From Gautieria morchelliformis (taxonomy: Eukaryota; Basidiomycota; Agaricomycetes; Gomphales; Gomphaceae), in contig WHVA01000142.1 of assembly GCA_015179125.1 (NCBI GenBank), forward strand, positions 165,315 through 229,314: a DNA stretch of 64,000 nucleotides. Direction: 5' to 3'. Below are positions 1-12,379 of this stretch, piece after piece; position 1 is the first letter of the stretch, and each line of letters begins with the position of its first letter. The position numbers and the translations under genes are program-made. The notes under the pieces were generated by a model that saw only the letters and a program-made list of their open reading frames with translations, was not told the DNA's origin and did not search any database.

Positions 1-1150
1 AACAGGGACACTGATGACATCACATACCATAAATATAGTGTAAAACATACCCAAGGCAGAGAACAGTCAGAGCCACAACGTCAAAGATAAGAGAGCACAA
101 AAAACACACAAAGGGCTCACTCTGCCGATAAGCAACAACATGAATGTTTATTGCAATAGCCAAAAAGAAGAAGACAAAGCATGGTGACCATAAAACATAT
201 GCAAAGCACAGCAAAGAACAGTGAGACAGACGACATCAAATAGCTGAAAAATAGTGTAAAACATATGGAAGGAAAGAGCACGGTGGGGATAGGCAACAAT
301 ACGAATATTTATTGCAACATATTATTAGCAGAGGATCACTGATAGCCAAAAGAAGAAGAGAAAGCATGGATACCATAAAACATATGCAAAGTGCTGCAAA
401 TAACAGTCAGACAAACGACATCACATGGCAGAAAAATAGCATAAAACATATGCAAAGTGCAGCAAAGAACAGTGAGACAGACAACATCAAATAGCTGAAA
501 AATAGTGTAAAACACACTGAAGGAAAGAGTGCAAAAAACAGGCAAAGGGACCCCTCTGCAGATAGGCAATGATATGAATGTTTATAGCAACATAATATCG
601 GCAAAGGATTGCCATAGCTGAAGAAAACACATAGAGACTGTAAACATATGCAAAGCACAGCAAAGAACAGTGAGACAAAAGATGTCACATGGCTGAAAAA
701 TAGCATAAAACATACCCAAGGAAAGAGTGCAAAAACCACACAAAGGGCTCCCTCTGACAATAGGCAACAATACAAATGTTTATTGAAACATAGTATGCAA
801 AGCACTGCAAATAACAGTGAGACAAATGACATCACATGGCAGAAAAATAGCGTAAAACATACACAAAGTGAGGGAATGTTACGACATCTGTCACAGCAAA
901 GCAGTGAAAATGATGGAAAGCAAGGGATTGTTTGAAAGGATGGTATCAGAAGGTCACCTATTAATGACAATGCTAAGAACTCCTGTCACCAATATGCAAC
1001 CATATGAATGTTTATAGGCAAACAGACGAGGACTAAGCATGGAGTACATAACACATAAGCCATGTGCACAAAGGAACAGTGAGACAAAGGTCATCACATG
1101 GCAGAAAAACTGTGTCAAACATACACAAAGGGATGCAAAGGTTCACATGT
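1..1150. repeat. Degenerate tandem repeat array, low-complexity A-rich
   Basis: The stretch is built from diverged copies of an A-rich module. Recurring words include 'gcaaagcacagcaaagaaca', 'gtgtaaaacata' and 'atgaatgtttattgcaa'. The last of these recurs near 140, 301, 575, 774 and 1003, so the period is irregular (about 160-275 bp). Open frames on both strands here are cysteine- and phenylalanine-rich by-products of the repeat and do not look like a protein. The array probably continues to the left of the window. No mobile element signature is visible. Confidence 0.75.
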
Positions 1151-3246
1151 CATATGCTTAATAGAAGTGTAATATTATATGCTCATATATGCTGTATCAC
1201 ATGACCTTTTTGATTAACCTCCCAGGGGTAAAAGGAAGAACTGAGGAAAACTGAATGAACACGAGGGTTCCTGAGCGAGTGCCAAGGCTGAGGCCTCAGG
1301 ACCGGACTTGGGAACAGGTCTTAACACTCCACTCCAATCATATACATATGCATACCCACCTTACAGGATTTCAACACAGAACACATCCAGAGGACTGTGG
1401 GATTACCTCATCATTTTTTTTTTTGAATCTGGCGGTAAGGGGGCAATAAGGTAGACATGGTCTGACTTGTTTAATTTGACAACATGCCGAATTCAAACCT
1501 TGTGGACTCTGTTACTAGACTACTAGTAGTAATTTTGAATAATTTGCACTGATTCAACAATCAGATAAATTGATGATTAATAATTCCGAGTTTAAGTTCG
1601 TACATGCTTACCCAAGGTGAATTTTACCTGGGGCCACTGGCTTAGTAGTCGTCGCACCGGCTGCCTTGCCCCGTAGGTCTCACCAGTGATCCCGAACACA
1701 CGCACGGGTCACTTGTCTCTTTCCCTTGTTTCCCTTTTGCTTCTGACTATTTGTGGTCTTGCCAGGGTTACGCGCTACCTGTTTGTTATTACTAATTAAC
1801 GTGTTCCGCTGAGCACATCCTCGCACAGGCCTGAGTCCTGCTGGAGAGCGTCAGGATCGACTTCACCGATCGTCAGCGCGTTTCAGCGCTCACTCTGGCC
1901 CTTTTTTATATTGCTTCGCGCCTTCTTTCTTTCCTCGCTCGCTTGCGGCGCATTTCCACCTTCGCACAGGTATTTTTAGCAGTTTTAATTTCGGCGCGTC
2001 TTTAGTTTGCGCTTTCGCCGGCCCCCCTGCTCGCTCACTCGCAGCATCCCTGCATGCACGAATGCCTTTTCCCTACGGGGTTTTGTTAACGCCTCGCATC
2101 GTCGTCAGGTTCTCTTTCCGCGGTTTCTTCTTCTCTACATGAATTTACTCACAGCCCTCGGAAAAAGAAGTCCCCTGCCTCGCTTGGCGCTGGCGTCCCT
2201 TTATTTTTCTGCTCTAAGCCATTCCTCCCGCGTGAGGAATTCGTGTGATAATTGTAATAATTCTCACCCTGAAGTTGCAGAAAATGACTGATAATCTCCG
2301 GGAGTAAAAGATGGACTAGAGAGCCCAGTGGTTATAGAAGAGTGGCATCCCCTACGTGATTGCTGTAATATCGCCGTACTGACGGAATCCCCTAGTTTCA
2401 AGCGAGGAAACAATTTCCGAGCGCGCTAAAAGCTGCAACTTACCTTTGATCATCCAGCACCTTCGGACCGACCGGATTTGGCACAGTTAATTCACGCTTC
2501 TTATGCCTAACTCTAAAATGAATCTTCGAGGTAGCGTGGCGTTTGGCGGTCGAATCGGACCCTCGTGAGTTATCCAACAGTATACTTTGGACACGTCACT
2601 GGTGACCGTCTGCATCCGAGGTCCCTAGTGCTGTACCACGCTGACTCGGAGACACTCGTCAAGCTGAGGGTGTGAAAGCGTTACAGGTCATGGTGACTTC
2701 TTATGATGTAGATCTAAATGTGGCATATCGAAACGCAGTGCCCACGTACCCCATTTGCAGACGCCGGAACGGTTTCAAACAGCAGCAAATTCCGCTGGAC
2801 CCGAGGAGCGACTCAAGGAGCGCTCTCGGCGAAGGATAATCGATAAGGAACGCCCGCCTGGCGAGGTACAAAGACGCCATTGACAAAGAACTGCAATGTG
2901 AGTGCGGCAAACGAGCCTGGAGCGCGAAACTAGCTGTGCAGAGAGCGCCACAAGGGAAGGGGCGCTTGAACGGAACGCGCCAGGTCACGTGAGGTTGACG
3001 CAGTGCGGGGTGAGCAGCGGGTGTGGACTTCGTCGGGTTCCTACTTACATAAACTCTGATGAATGACGATGAAGTTCAGCATGCTGCAACGTTCAGCAGT
3101 TCATCCATTTATGAGGAAGCCGAGTCGCTATATTTCTCCTCGTATTGTTAATTAATTACAGACTAGTGAGTGTGCGAAGGCAGCCACGAGAGTGTGGTAG
3201 AAGCCGTCGGCCGGGCGTCGTTTGGTTTCCTTATCCGAGTATGGTC
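1151..3246. other. Intergenic stretch, no gene recognised
   Basis: Short frames exist on both strands but none shows a domain, a consistent intron pattern or a good start context. A T-rich, CG-containing segment occurs at about 1860-2130. I see nothing here that can be supported as a gene. Confidence 0.5.
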
Positions 3247-3530
3247 TGTGCACGAAGTGGCGCAGTATAAAGGGAAAAGCTCCCACAGCCCAATTTCTTC
3301 ATACTTACCTTGATGGCGCAGGTGCTTTCAAGTGCTGCGTTTGCGGGCTATGGGAGCTGACCATAGCACGGCGACACATTGTCCCCAGCCAGGTCTTGTA
3401 GCTTGTATGCGGTCTAGGCCGCATGCACCGTCTCAATATTTTCCTGTCCTGGTTCGCTCCTCGGAGTGGTCGGGCTCCTTTTTTTTTGGCCCTTTCGCAA
3501 TCCTAACCCTAACCTAAGTTGTACATAAGC
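3247..3530. repeat. Direct repeat, copy 1, with telomere-like motif
   Basis: This roughly 280 bp segment recurs in the same orientation at 5325-5599 with only scattered differences and a small indel. The two copies flank the first F-box gene. Both begin near 'tgtgcacgaag', carry 'gcttgtatgcggtctaggcc', and end with a T-run followed by 'cctaaccctaacctaag', which is just over two CCCTAA telomere-type units. No long internal coding frame is shared. Confidence 0.85.
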
Positions 3531-3559
3531 TACCTACGTAAGCTACCTAATGGAGTTCA

Positions 3560-3770
3560 ACAATTATTTCGGACCCCTCTTGTACGTCTGAGACCCCTTG
3601 TTCAGCTCTACATAATGACCATAACATCACGTGTAGACTTGAGCATATAAGGCCCACTGGAACAGACGAATCGTCAGATATCATATAGCTTGTTTCGACG
3701 ACGGCACCAAGCCCCCATTATCGATTGATTATCCTCCCACCATCGTCACTACTGCAGTCTATACACGAGC
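3560..3770 (+). promoter_or_regulatory. Promoter and 5' leader of the first F-box gene
   Basis: A TATA-like element (catataagg) lies at 3645-3653, about 120 bp before the start codon at 3771. The block 3560-3690 is clearly homologous to the reverse complement of 43694-43840, and 3690-3770 is homologous to the leader of the second F-box gene. Conservation of both halves in the inverted paralogue supports this as the native 5' region. Transcription start is not determinable from sequence alone. Confidence 0.6.
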
Positions 3771-5072
3771 ATGGGGGCCAGTAGGCTACCACAGGAGCTT
3801 ATCGATGCTGTTACCGATAATCTCCATGAGGACCATGGTGCTTTACTGGCGTGTTCGCTAGTTTGCCGTTCATGGCTTCCCTCGAGCCAACGCCATCTTT
3901 TCTGGCGGGTAACTTTTGCTCTGGACAAGGATCGCTGCGAGCAACTGGCTCAAGGTTTACTCAATTCTCCTCATCTTGCCAATTACATCCGAGAGCTGGA
4001 GATCCGAAAGCTGGACGTGCGCGTGGCTGGAAACCATTGGACCAGGGAACGGGGATTCGATCCAAATCAATCACTCCCGGCGGCGGCGTTACGCAAGTTC
4101 AGGAAGCTCCAGAGCATACATCTATACAATCTGGACATGGATGATTTGACAGTAGACCTCCGCCAATCGCTTCGATGGGTACTCCTGCTACCCTCGCTCA
4201 CGTCCCTGAAGCACCGTATTGGTCAAGATGAAAACAGCAACTTTGTGAGCCTTGCATGTCACGCTGAAAGTCTAATGGTTATATTGAGAACTTGTGTCAT
4301 TTTTCCGTCGTGGCAGCTTCAGGACCTCTTGACGCGAGGAGATCAAGAGGATGATGAACCACGGGAGCGGAGTTACCTTTCTCACCTGGATTTAGAGTTG
4401 TCGAGGAAAGGCAACCTTGGCCTACATGTTGACTGGTTTCTTGGACCTCGTTCGCCTTTTGAAGTATCGCATATACAGAATTTGCGCGTAGCTTGTCTCG
4501 ACAAGAAGGACGAGGAAGCTTTAAACCGCCTGTTTCGCACCATTGGCGGCTCACTCAAACAAGTCGAATTTTCTGTACCATATCGGCCATATAACGGTGG
4601 GCTGGGTGAGTGACCACCTATTTTGAACTCAAATGTAGTTGTTTAACTTTATACCTTGGTGTTTCTAGACCCAGAGCTAGCATTCGACGTCAAACTGGAA
4701 TATAACTCGAATATTCGCTTCCTATCCTTGACTGATGTCGCTATTGACGCAGTGGACTCGGGACCGTTCGGGACGGCCTGGTTTTGGCTTCAGCGGTTCC
4801 TTTCTAATTTTGACGCTTCTAACAAAATAGAACAGATCTATCTCGAAGTGATAATTTATGACACTGACGCGTTTAGGGAATTTGTGTACTCAGCTGCTGT
4901 TTGGGGCCAAGTAGACTGCATTCTTGCAGAAAAGTTTCGGAAACTGGAGAAGCTGGACATAAATGCATTGTTGATGGCCCCGGAGTACGGTGAGATTAAG
5001 GAAAGTATTCTTGACGGGCTTCCAATGTTAGACAGGCGAGGTGTGTCTGTGACGGTGGATAGATATTGGTAG
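3771..5072 (+). CDS. F-box domain protein, copy 1
   Basis: The model has three exons: 3771-4244, 4317-4605 and 4669-5072, giving 388 aa. The first 40 residues match a fungal F-box: a start like 'RLPQELIDAVTDNL' followed by 'LLACSLVCRSWLPSSQRHLF'. F-box proteins recruit substrates to SCF ubiquitin ligases through Skp1. The rest is a leucine-rich region with no named repeat, typical of the many orphan F-box proteins of Agaricomycetes. Intron 1 (72 nt, GTGAGC...CAG) is a multiple of three and could be read through. The paralogue at 32594-33882 has a 65 nt version at the same place, which would break the frame if retained, so I call it an intron. Direct repeats flank the gene. The substrate is unknown. 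Confidence 0.85.
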
Positions 5073-5324
5073 ATACAGCCGCGGCCCAAAGCCATAAGAA
5101 AATATCAGACTCCTAAGAGTATGAAACTGTTAAAAGTATGAAAAATATTGGCTGCCGCGCGCTGTTGGGCGCTGGTTGCAACGATCACGGTCACGCTTGG
5201 ATGACCGTATACCCCTGTCACATGATGAATACAGACGTCTGGCAAGTTATGGCGAATGAGAACATGCAGACATGGCTAAGGAATTTCCAGTGCAGTTCGT
5301 AGCCTGTGAGAATGTTGCAATTTT

Positions 5325-5599
5325 TGTGCACGAAGTTGGCTAGTATAAAGAGAAAAGCTCCCACAGTCTAATTCTTTCATACTTGCCTTGATGGCGCAGG
5401 TGCTTTCAAGTGTTGCGTTTGCGGGCTATGGGAGCTGACCATAGCATGGCGACACATTGTCCTCAGCCAGGTCTTTTAGCTTGTATGCGGTCTAGGCCGC
5501 ATGCACCGTCTAAATATTTTCCTGTCCTGGTTCGGAGTGGCCGGCCTTTTTTTTTTGGCGCTTTCGCAGTCCTAACCCTAACCTAAGTTGTACATAAGC
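5325..5599. repeat. Direct repeat, copy 2, with telomere-like motif
   Basis: Second copy of the repeat at 3247-3530, in the same orientation and beginning about 250 bp after the F-box stop codon. It ends with the same T-run and 'cctaaccctaacctaag' motif. It lacks a short segment present in copy 1 near the T-run. Confidence 0.85.
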
Positions 5600-5896
5600 G
5601 GCGTCTAACACAGGCTAGACATTGGGTGGGCGTAACGTACAGTATGCATTCGACTTATCAGATCGGAATCAACCAGTATTATTTCGGGTTGTGAGTACAT
5701 TCGCCGCGAGCTAGACTAACTGCATGGAAATAATGGGTCTATGCAACACAGCTAGCAAGCAGAGCGACAAAAAGTGATGATACCTTAATGAGAGTCTAAG
5801 TCCCTGATGTAAAGATAATGCTGATGAGTCCCTTCGCGGCAATACACACAAATAGATAAAGATATCCAGAATCAAACATAGAATCAAACAGATATG
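5600..5896. other. Intergenic, 3' side of flippase gene
   Basis: This stretch separates the direct repeat from the stop codon of the minus-strand flippase gene. I see no coding feature. It probably includes the flippase 3' UTR. Confidence 0.5.
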
Positions 5897-8800
5897 CTAC
5901 ACCGCGTGTGGGGACGCTGTGAAGCCAGAGGCTTCAGAGGCGATTGATTCCCGCCACGGGTCATTGTTTCCTCCTGGCTCAGCCCTAGACCGTGAGGTGA
6001 TTGTCGCTATATCGTCGTCGTGCCACAGCCCGGTATCGTGGTCCGAGTTGCTGCCTTCTCGTGCAGTGAAAAACGACGTTTCGCTTTGGGTGACATGCGA
6101 CGCCTGCGACGCAGCACGATCGGGCTTGGGACTCTGCGAGGGCGATCGACCCAGCACTTCGAATTCGCCAGAATAAGCAGCAGCACCCGAATAGTTTTGA
6201 AGACTTCGCGGAGGAGTCACATGGGTGCGCGGACTATGCGGGGGCGTAGCGTGCGGTGATAACGAGTCTGGTTGTACCTGCAGCGGTCGCGACGAGCGAT
6301 TCGCCCCCTCAGGTTGTGTCGTTACTGAAGTCATGGTCATTGGTCGTAGGGATGTCGGTGTGTAAACGTTTGATTCTGAGAGAGGGGATGGGGGCGGAAT
6401 ATCGGAGGCGGAATAATACGATGTTCGGGACAAGGGAGGGTCCGGTGGTGTGCGCTGAATGGGGGTCACCGTGTCCCAAATATCGCCATCGTCGATCACA
6501 TAACCTAGGTTGACGTTCACGCGTGCAGGGCTCGTGTCTGGTGGAATGTCTGAAAAAGTGAGGTTTGGCTGCGGTGTTCCAGCTTCGGGTGGACTCTGTG
6601 TCCCCGCTGGGACATAGCTGCCACGAGCATCGCGCGTCGCATCGTATGGCATATCCACCGACTCGCGCTCAGAAACCGACCGCTCATGGTAATCTGCTTC
6701 GAACATGGGTATATGTTCAACATCGCCTTTACGGCGCTCACGACGGCGCTTGATTCCCAGCTGGTCTTTAAGGTCCCCAAGGACCCACATTTCCCGCACA
6801 ATGTCCCGGTCCAGTGGATAGTATGTCGAAGAGACAAACTTATAAATTAGGCGAGGACCTATCATGGGGGGATGAAGGCAAGTGGCGAGGCTGAAGAACA
6901 ATACGTACCGATAGCTAGGACCACCGATAAGAGTACACTTGCCCAGAAGTCAACTGTCCCAAGGAGGTCCACAAACTCGCTGGTGAATGTAGATGTCGTA
7001 AAGAGCGAATACACCGCGATCCAGATGATCATGACTACATTGGAACCAATGACAGTAATCCAGGTAACGATTGACCAGCTGTTCAATCAGGATCAGAAAT
7101 TTCGACGAAAAACATGGTGACTGGCTCACTAGTTAGTGTTGATACCAACGAAGATATTGGCTGCAAAGATCGCCGCTACAGAGACTGTCGTACCAAAGTC
7201 ACTTAGACTATCCAAACCCCTACCATTCCATGATGCAGTAACATCGCCTAATGCCCAAACACAATATGGTATGAAAAACACTACTGCGGATTGATACAAA
7301 CCGTCCAACATATATGTCCAGAATTTGAGCCGGGTATAATCGAGGCCACGGATACCACGAATATAGAGTTGCGGAAATGCGAGACTCGCACGAGCATTCA
7401 CATCTTGATCAAAGGCTGCCAGAAAACATTGTCACATCTCACGAGGTGGCATATAAAAAAGGAAACATTTACCACCGAGGGATATGATGGGTAATGAGGT
7501 GAAAACGAGGTTGTAGAGAAGAATGAAGGTGTACTCGTATAAATAAGTTGCGTCAAAGCTGCCGATAATTAGATGGCATAGATACGACCTTATCCGAAGA
7601 GACGCGTACCTATTATAAAATAGAAACCAGAACATGGCAAACGTCCATATTACGCACTATTGACATCATTGAGTAAAGGTTTGTGCGGCACCCGCACAAT
7701 ATACATACTTTGTAAAAAAAGTTCGAATGCATATCCGCGATCCGCAAGTACGACCAGCGTCCATGAACGAGTAGGAGCTTCGTTAAAAATCGGAATTGGC
7801 CGAATGCATAATCTGCCGACATAGCTGCCTGAGAGCCCTCGAGGCCAAGTAATCCACATCCAATGTTGGCCTCCTGTATCATGGCCACATCATTTGCACC
7901 GTCGCCAATGGACAACGTCATTGCTTTCCGCCCTTCCTTGACCTACACGTAGAGCACAGATGGCGGGAGTAAATAAGGGTAGAACAATGCGTCCAATAAG
8001 ACACGTACTAATTTGACCGTAAGGGCTTTCTGAGCGGGTGAAACTCGACAACACACAACTGTTTCACATTGCGTCCCGAGCGTGAGGAACAACGGCTTGA
8101 GATCGGCTTCGAGAGCATAGCGTAATGTGTCACCATCAATTACAACTGCAAAGCTCTTTTGAAGACCAGCGACAAATCCGCGGTTTATGTCCTTGGTTGT
8201 CGGTGGGGGCCCAAGGAGTGATGCGATTTTGTTGAGACCAGCTTCAATCTGAGACCGCGCCCCTTCAGCGGAATCAGCAGACAAGATCATGATCTCCATG
8301 TCCTGCTTGAGGAGGTTACAGCTGAAACCAATCTCAATTGCCGTTTGCAGCTTATCGCCTACGGACATTCAGTATAGTTGATAATTACAGAAGAAGCACC
8401 AACCGGTTAAGATCCATAACTTGATACCCGCTCTGTGCAGCGTCTCGATAGCCTCTGGAACACCTTCTTGTAGCTTGTCTTCCAAAGCTGTTGCGCCCAG
8501 AATAAAGAGGTCGCGTTCAATTAGCTCGCTGGCCTTCTCCATCTCCTCTTCGCGATCTTTGATAGCAGAGCTCGCAGCGTCGAATGTGCGTACCCATTCA
8601 AGATACTCCTCGTTGCTTAGGTACTTATACGCAATGCACAGGGTGCGCAAGCCTCCGTTCGCAAAATTTTCCATATTTTCCTGCGTGGCAGCTTTGAGCT
8701 CGGGATCCTGGTGCTTCGACAAGCGGGCATACACGACACTGTCTGCACCTTTGCAGTATAGCACGAGCTTACCCTCTGGATTGCGCACGATAACACTCAT

Positions 8801-11359
8801 CCGCTTCCGTGTACTGTTGAACTCGAGCACCTTGAGCGGCGTATGACGCTCCACCTGACCCAAGACTTCGATGTCGACCGCCAGGCTCGAGCGCTGGACA
8901 AAAGGAAAACCAACGTCGCGCGCAGCAGCGACTAGCGCGGCCTCGTCAGGCGATTCTGCCTTATAGTCAAGTTTATACGGATTATTTGGGTCAGGGCGGT
9001 CGGAAAGAACCGAATGGCAAATGGCGAGGGCACGGAAGAATGCAATGAGGTGGCCACGTTGCCCCGACGAGCGATCAGCTAGGTGATCAGCAAGCGTAGG
9101 TGAGATGAGGGTAAGCTTGTCTGGACAGAGATACCGATTTTTGAACGTTTCGTTCATGCGCCGGATCATGGCATCCTTGAGAATGGCGAGCTGCCTGGAC
9201 TGCTCGGCTGGGTCGATTGTATTTCCTTTGCCTTCGCGCTGAAGAGCGCCTCGCTGAGCCTCAGTGACTCCCTCGCCATATGCCACACCGTTTACGGAGC
9301 ATTTCTGAAATTCCATGATATTCTGCGTGAGCGTGCCAGTCTTGTCGGAAAATATGTACTCGATTTGGCCGAGATCATCAGATATGCTCCAGTTTTTGGG
9401 AACGCATGCCGTGTCGTATGGTCCGTAGTACATGTCGATATCCTGACTTATAAAATATGCCTGGATCGTTTTTACGATTTCGATGGAGATATAGAGTGAG
9501 ATTGGGACAATATTTTGAAAGGCGATCAAGGAAGAGCTGGAGGGATATCAGCAACTAGGACCCATGGGAAGTTAGAATACAACGCACGCAAAAGTAACGA
9601 GGGCGTTAATAGCAGGTATGCTTGACGGCTGGGACCCTTCCTCGAAGAAGCGGGCACTGGTGCCAGACTTGCCATCGAAATAGCCGTTTACGGCCCCAGT
9701 GGTGATGCACATGATTAACAAAATGGCAAAGTTCATGATCACATTGAAGTTGGTCTCCTTTTCGATCTTGGAGCGTTTGCTAGGAGTATCCCCACCGTTA
9801 AGCATAATCTTCGTATCAGCACCAGTGAAAACGACAAGCCCGATGACCCAGCTGGTGTTCCGCAACGCACAGCCTCGGAGAAGAAACTCTCTGGTTGTGA
9901 CAGGCTCGACACGTTCGGCGCCTTCGGGGTCGGTGAAGTGCAGAACGCCATTGTATACATATAAATTGGCATGGGGGGGCTCCGAATCGAGAACAAAGCT
10001 GGCGTGTTCAACATCTTCCTCTGAAACGATGCTAGACGTCGCACGCAGGGACCGTCGGGGCTTTAAGTTCGTCTCCCCATCTAGATTCTTGGTCTCCACA
10101 TAGCATACACCGTCCGAATCAGATGTGGAGAGCACTACAATGTCGGCAGGGATCTGGTCATTGTCGCGCAATAACACCACGTCGCCGACCTCAAGCTTCT
10201 TCCATAATGTACGCTCCCAGCGGGGATTGCCGCCTGATGGCTGACGATTCCAGTCCACTACGCCGGCTGAAGTATGGGAGGCAGTGGATCTAGGATATTG
10301 AGAGGACGCAAGCGAGCCGCTTCGGCTTCGGACACCAAGATTGGGGTTCCCGGGAGGGTTAGTGTTACTCCGATCACCGCTCGAGCTCGATACGGACTGG
10401 ATATCATCAAGGCGGATGCGAGACTGACCGCGGTTTGTACTGTTAGTCGACTCTATATCATCCTCCGCGATCGTCCGCGTGCGCTCGAGCACTATGCGCA
10501 CATCTTGTGCTTCGCGCGCCCGTAGCTTACGCACGCCCTTGGATAAAGTCCCTGGTTTGTTGATGCCTAAAAGCCGCTCGAACCAGACTCGGGGGTCAGA
10601 GGGTTGATTCATGTTACGCCAGGCACCAAGTTTGGTGGCTGCGGATGTGTTCACCTCTTCGTCAAGGCGCGCCCGGCGGTAATCTTCGATCCCATCCTTG
10701 ATCGCGGTCACAATGAGAATGAAAACGAGCGGTATCATGCCTAACTGTGGTGCGGCAGCCCCGAAGACGGGAAACACTAGACGAACATCAGCGAAGGCAC
10801 AGCTTCGAAAGAGAATGGCGCTTACCTGTGACGATGACCAGGACCAAGAAGTATAGATTTGCAATACGACGAAACTGTTCGTACAAGTTCTTTGGGAGGA
10901 ATGTGATGATGGTATACTCTAGAATCACATCAGTCGTATGTCACACTGATTGGTAAAGAGGACGCAACTGCTTGTGCGGACTTTGTTGCGTACATAACGG
11001 ACCCATGGGTCACCGTTTGATCTAAGCTCGTGGGCTGGTAGGGGTGCATTAACGTAGATATTCCTACGAGGTTTGCTGGTAACGGTGACCTGTTGCGATA
11101 CCTCCTGCGGTGCGCTCGGGGGAGGGTTTGACCTAACAGATCCTTTGCGCTTCTCTGAATTTCTTCCAAAGAACCGAGACTTGGTACTGGACTTGCGTTT
11201 GCGGCGTGCTGCGCGCTGTTCAGAGCGTATAGACTCGGCGATGGTCGACGCTGCGGTTGTGACCGTACGGAGACGGAGATCGTCATCGATGCCAGTGTCA
11301 GATTCATCGTCAGTTTCGAGCTCATCTGGGTGGAGATGACGTCGGAAAAGCTTAGACAT
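5897..11359 (-). CDS. P4-ATPase phospholipid flippase, Dnf1-like
   Basis: Eleven exons can be placed: 11359-10969, 10918-10826, 10776-9588, 9536-8404, 8358-8009, 7942-7709, 7656-7610, 7558-7473, 7415-7130, 7078-6909 and 6858-5897. They sum to 4941 nt, or 1646 aa plus stop. Diagnostic motifs are present: the actuator 'DGETN' in exon 3, the phosphorylated aspartate in 'DKTGTLT' in exon 4, 'KGADSV' in the nucleotide domain, and 'GDGANDV' in exon 6. The charged N-terminus and the late membrane block resemble fungal Dnf1/Dnf2. Such enzymes move phosphatidylcholine, phosphatidylethanolamine or phosphatidylserine to the cytosolic leaflet of plasma membrane, Golgi or endosomes, normally with a Cdc50-family partner, which is not in this window. 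A Ser/Pro-rich tail of about 290 residues follows the last membrane segment and is the likely regulatory part. Substrate assignment is inference. Confidence 0.95.
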
Positions 11360-12149
11360 GGTAAGTTAGTGTACAATGCGATTAAACGAGTGGAGTGACA
11401 GTAGAAAGGCGGTGGGCGTTGAGGCAGGGAGGGAAGCGCGCATTAGATGACTAATCAGGGTGGTGACTAATGATGTATACGTCCCGACATCCAACATCGT
11501 CGTCTTGCTCCATGGACTCGAAAATACCTGTCGCCGGATGGAAACTACCGACCGCAGTTCACGGGTTAGTCAGCTTGAGCTAAGGAGCTCTTATGACTAA
11601 CTCGCCACCCAACCGTACACTTCCCGCTGGTGGGTCACGCTGTAGCAGCCTCTGGATGGATGGCTAAAGGCACAGACTGTTAACTCCCACTCACCGCGTT
11701 TTGTGGGGTCAAATTTGCCATCCAAATAGATGAGTCCAGCCGGGCATTTAGCGCCGTATTACAGTGTGATTACCCCAACACACCGAACACTCAGTAGATC
11801 CGCCCCCATATCTTTGGGCCAAAAATCCAAATTTATCCAATGCTCTAGATACACTGTCTAATTCCCTCGTCAAGTATTTTAGCTCCCTGACATCTAATTA
11901 AGTTCGAAAGATAGCTACGCTCGAGTACCAAATATACTCGTCCACGTTTGCCCCAGTCCGCACACAGCTCATGATCACAGAGCAAATACATGCTCCGACC
12001 TACACCTAGGCCGCACTTACGCATTTTGAATACATTAGACTACTAATCACCACTTTATATCAATTGGACAACTCAGGCCACAGCGACATACAGCGGTATA
12101 CACACAAAGCACGTAAACATATAATTATTGCTCACATATATATAGTAGT
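11360..12149. other. Intergenic, flippase 5' region
   Basis: Non-coding stretch upstream of the minus-strand flippase start at 11359. Its right half is AT-rich. No clear TATA box or conserved element was identified, although part of it must hold the flippase promoter. Confidence 0.45.
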
Positions 12150-12379
12150 TCAATCCAAATTAAATACGACCTCAACACGTTGCGTCATGCGGTGCGGCTG
12201 CAGCCTGTCGTGAGGGAACGGCCACCGAGCCATGCTGCAGCTGCTAGTGCAGGAACCTCCCATACATCCTCGGGGTGAGCGTCTCGTCAACTGACGCCGC
12301 GGGCATCGGGAGGAACAACACCATTCAGCGAAACACGTGCAGAAGCAAAATGGCAGCCAACACACCTGAGCAGAAATGC

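Noticed and set aside
336..970. Long minus-strand open frame (187 codons) rich in Cys, Phe, Leu
   Set aside because: It lies entirely inside the degenerate tandem array and its peptide repeats with the DNA period. No domain or codon signature of a gene.
3496..3520. Chromosome end or telomere at the CCCTAA-like motif
   Set aside because: Only about two units are present and unique genes lie on both sides, so it is at most an interstitial remnant.
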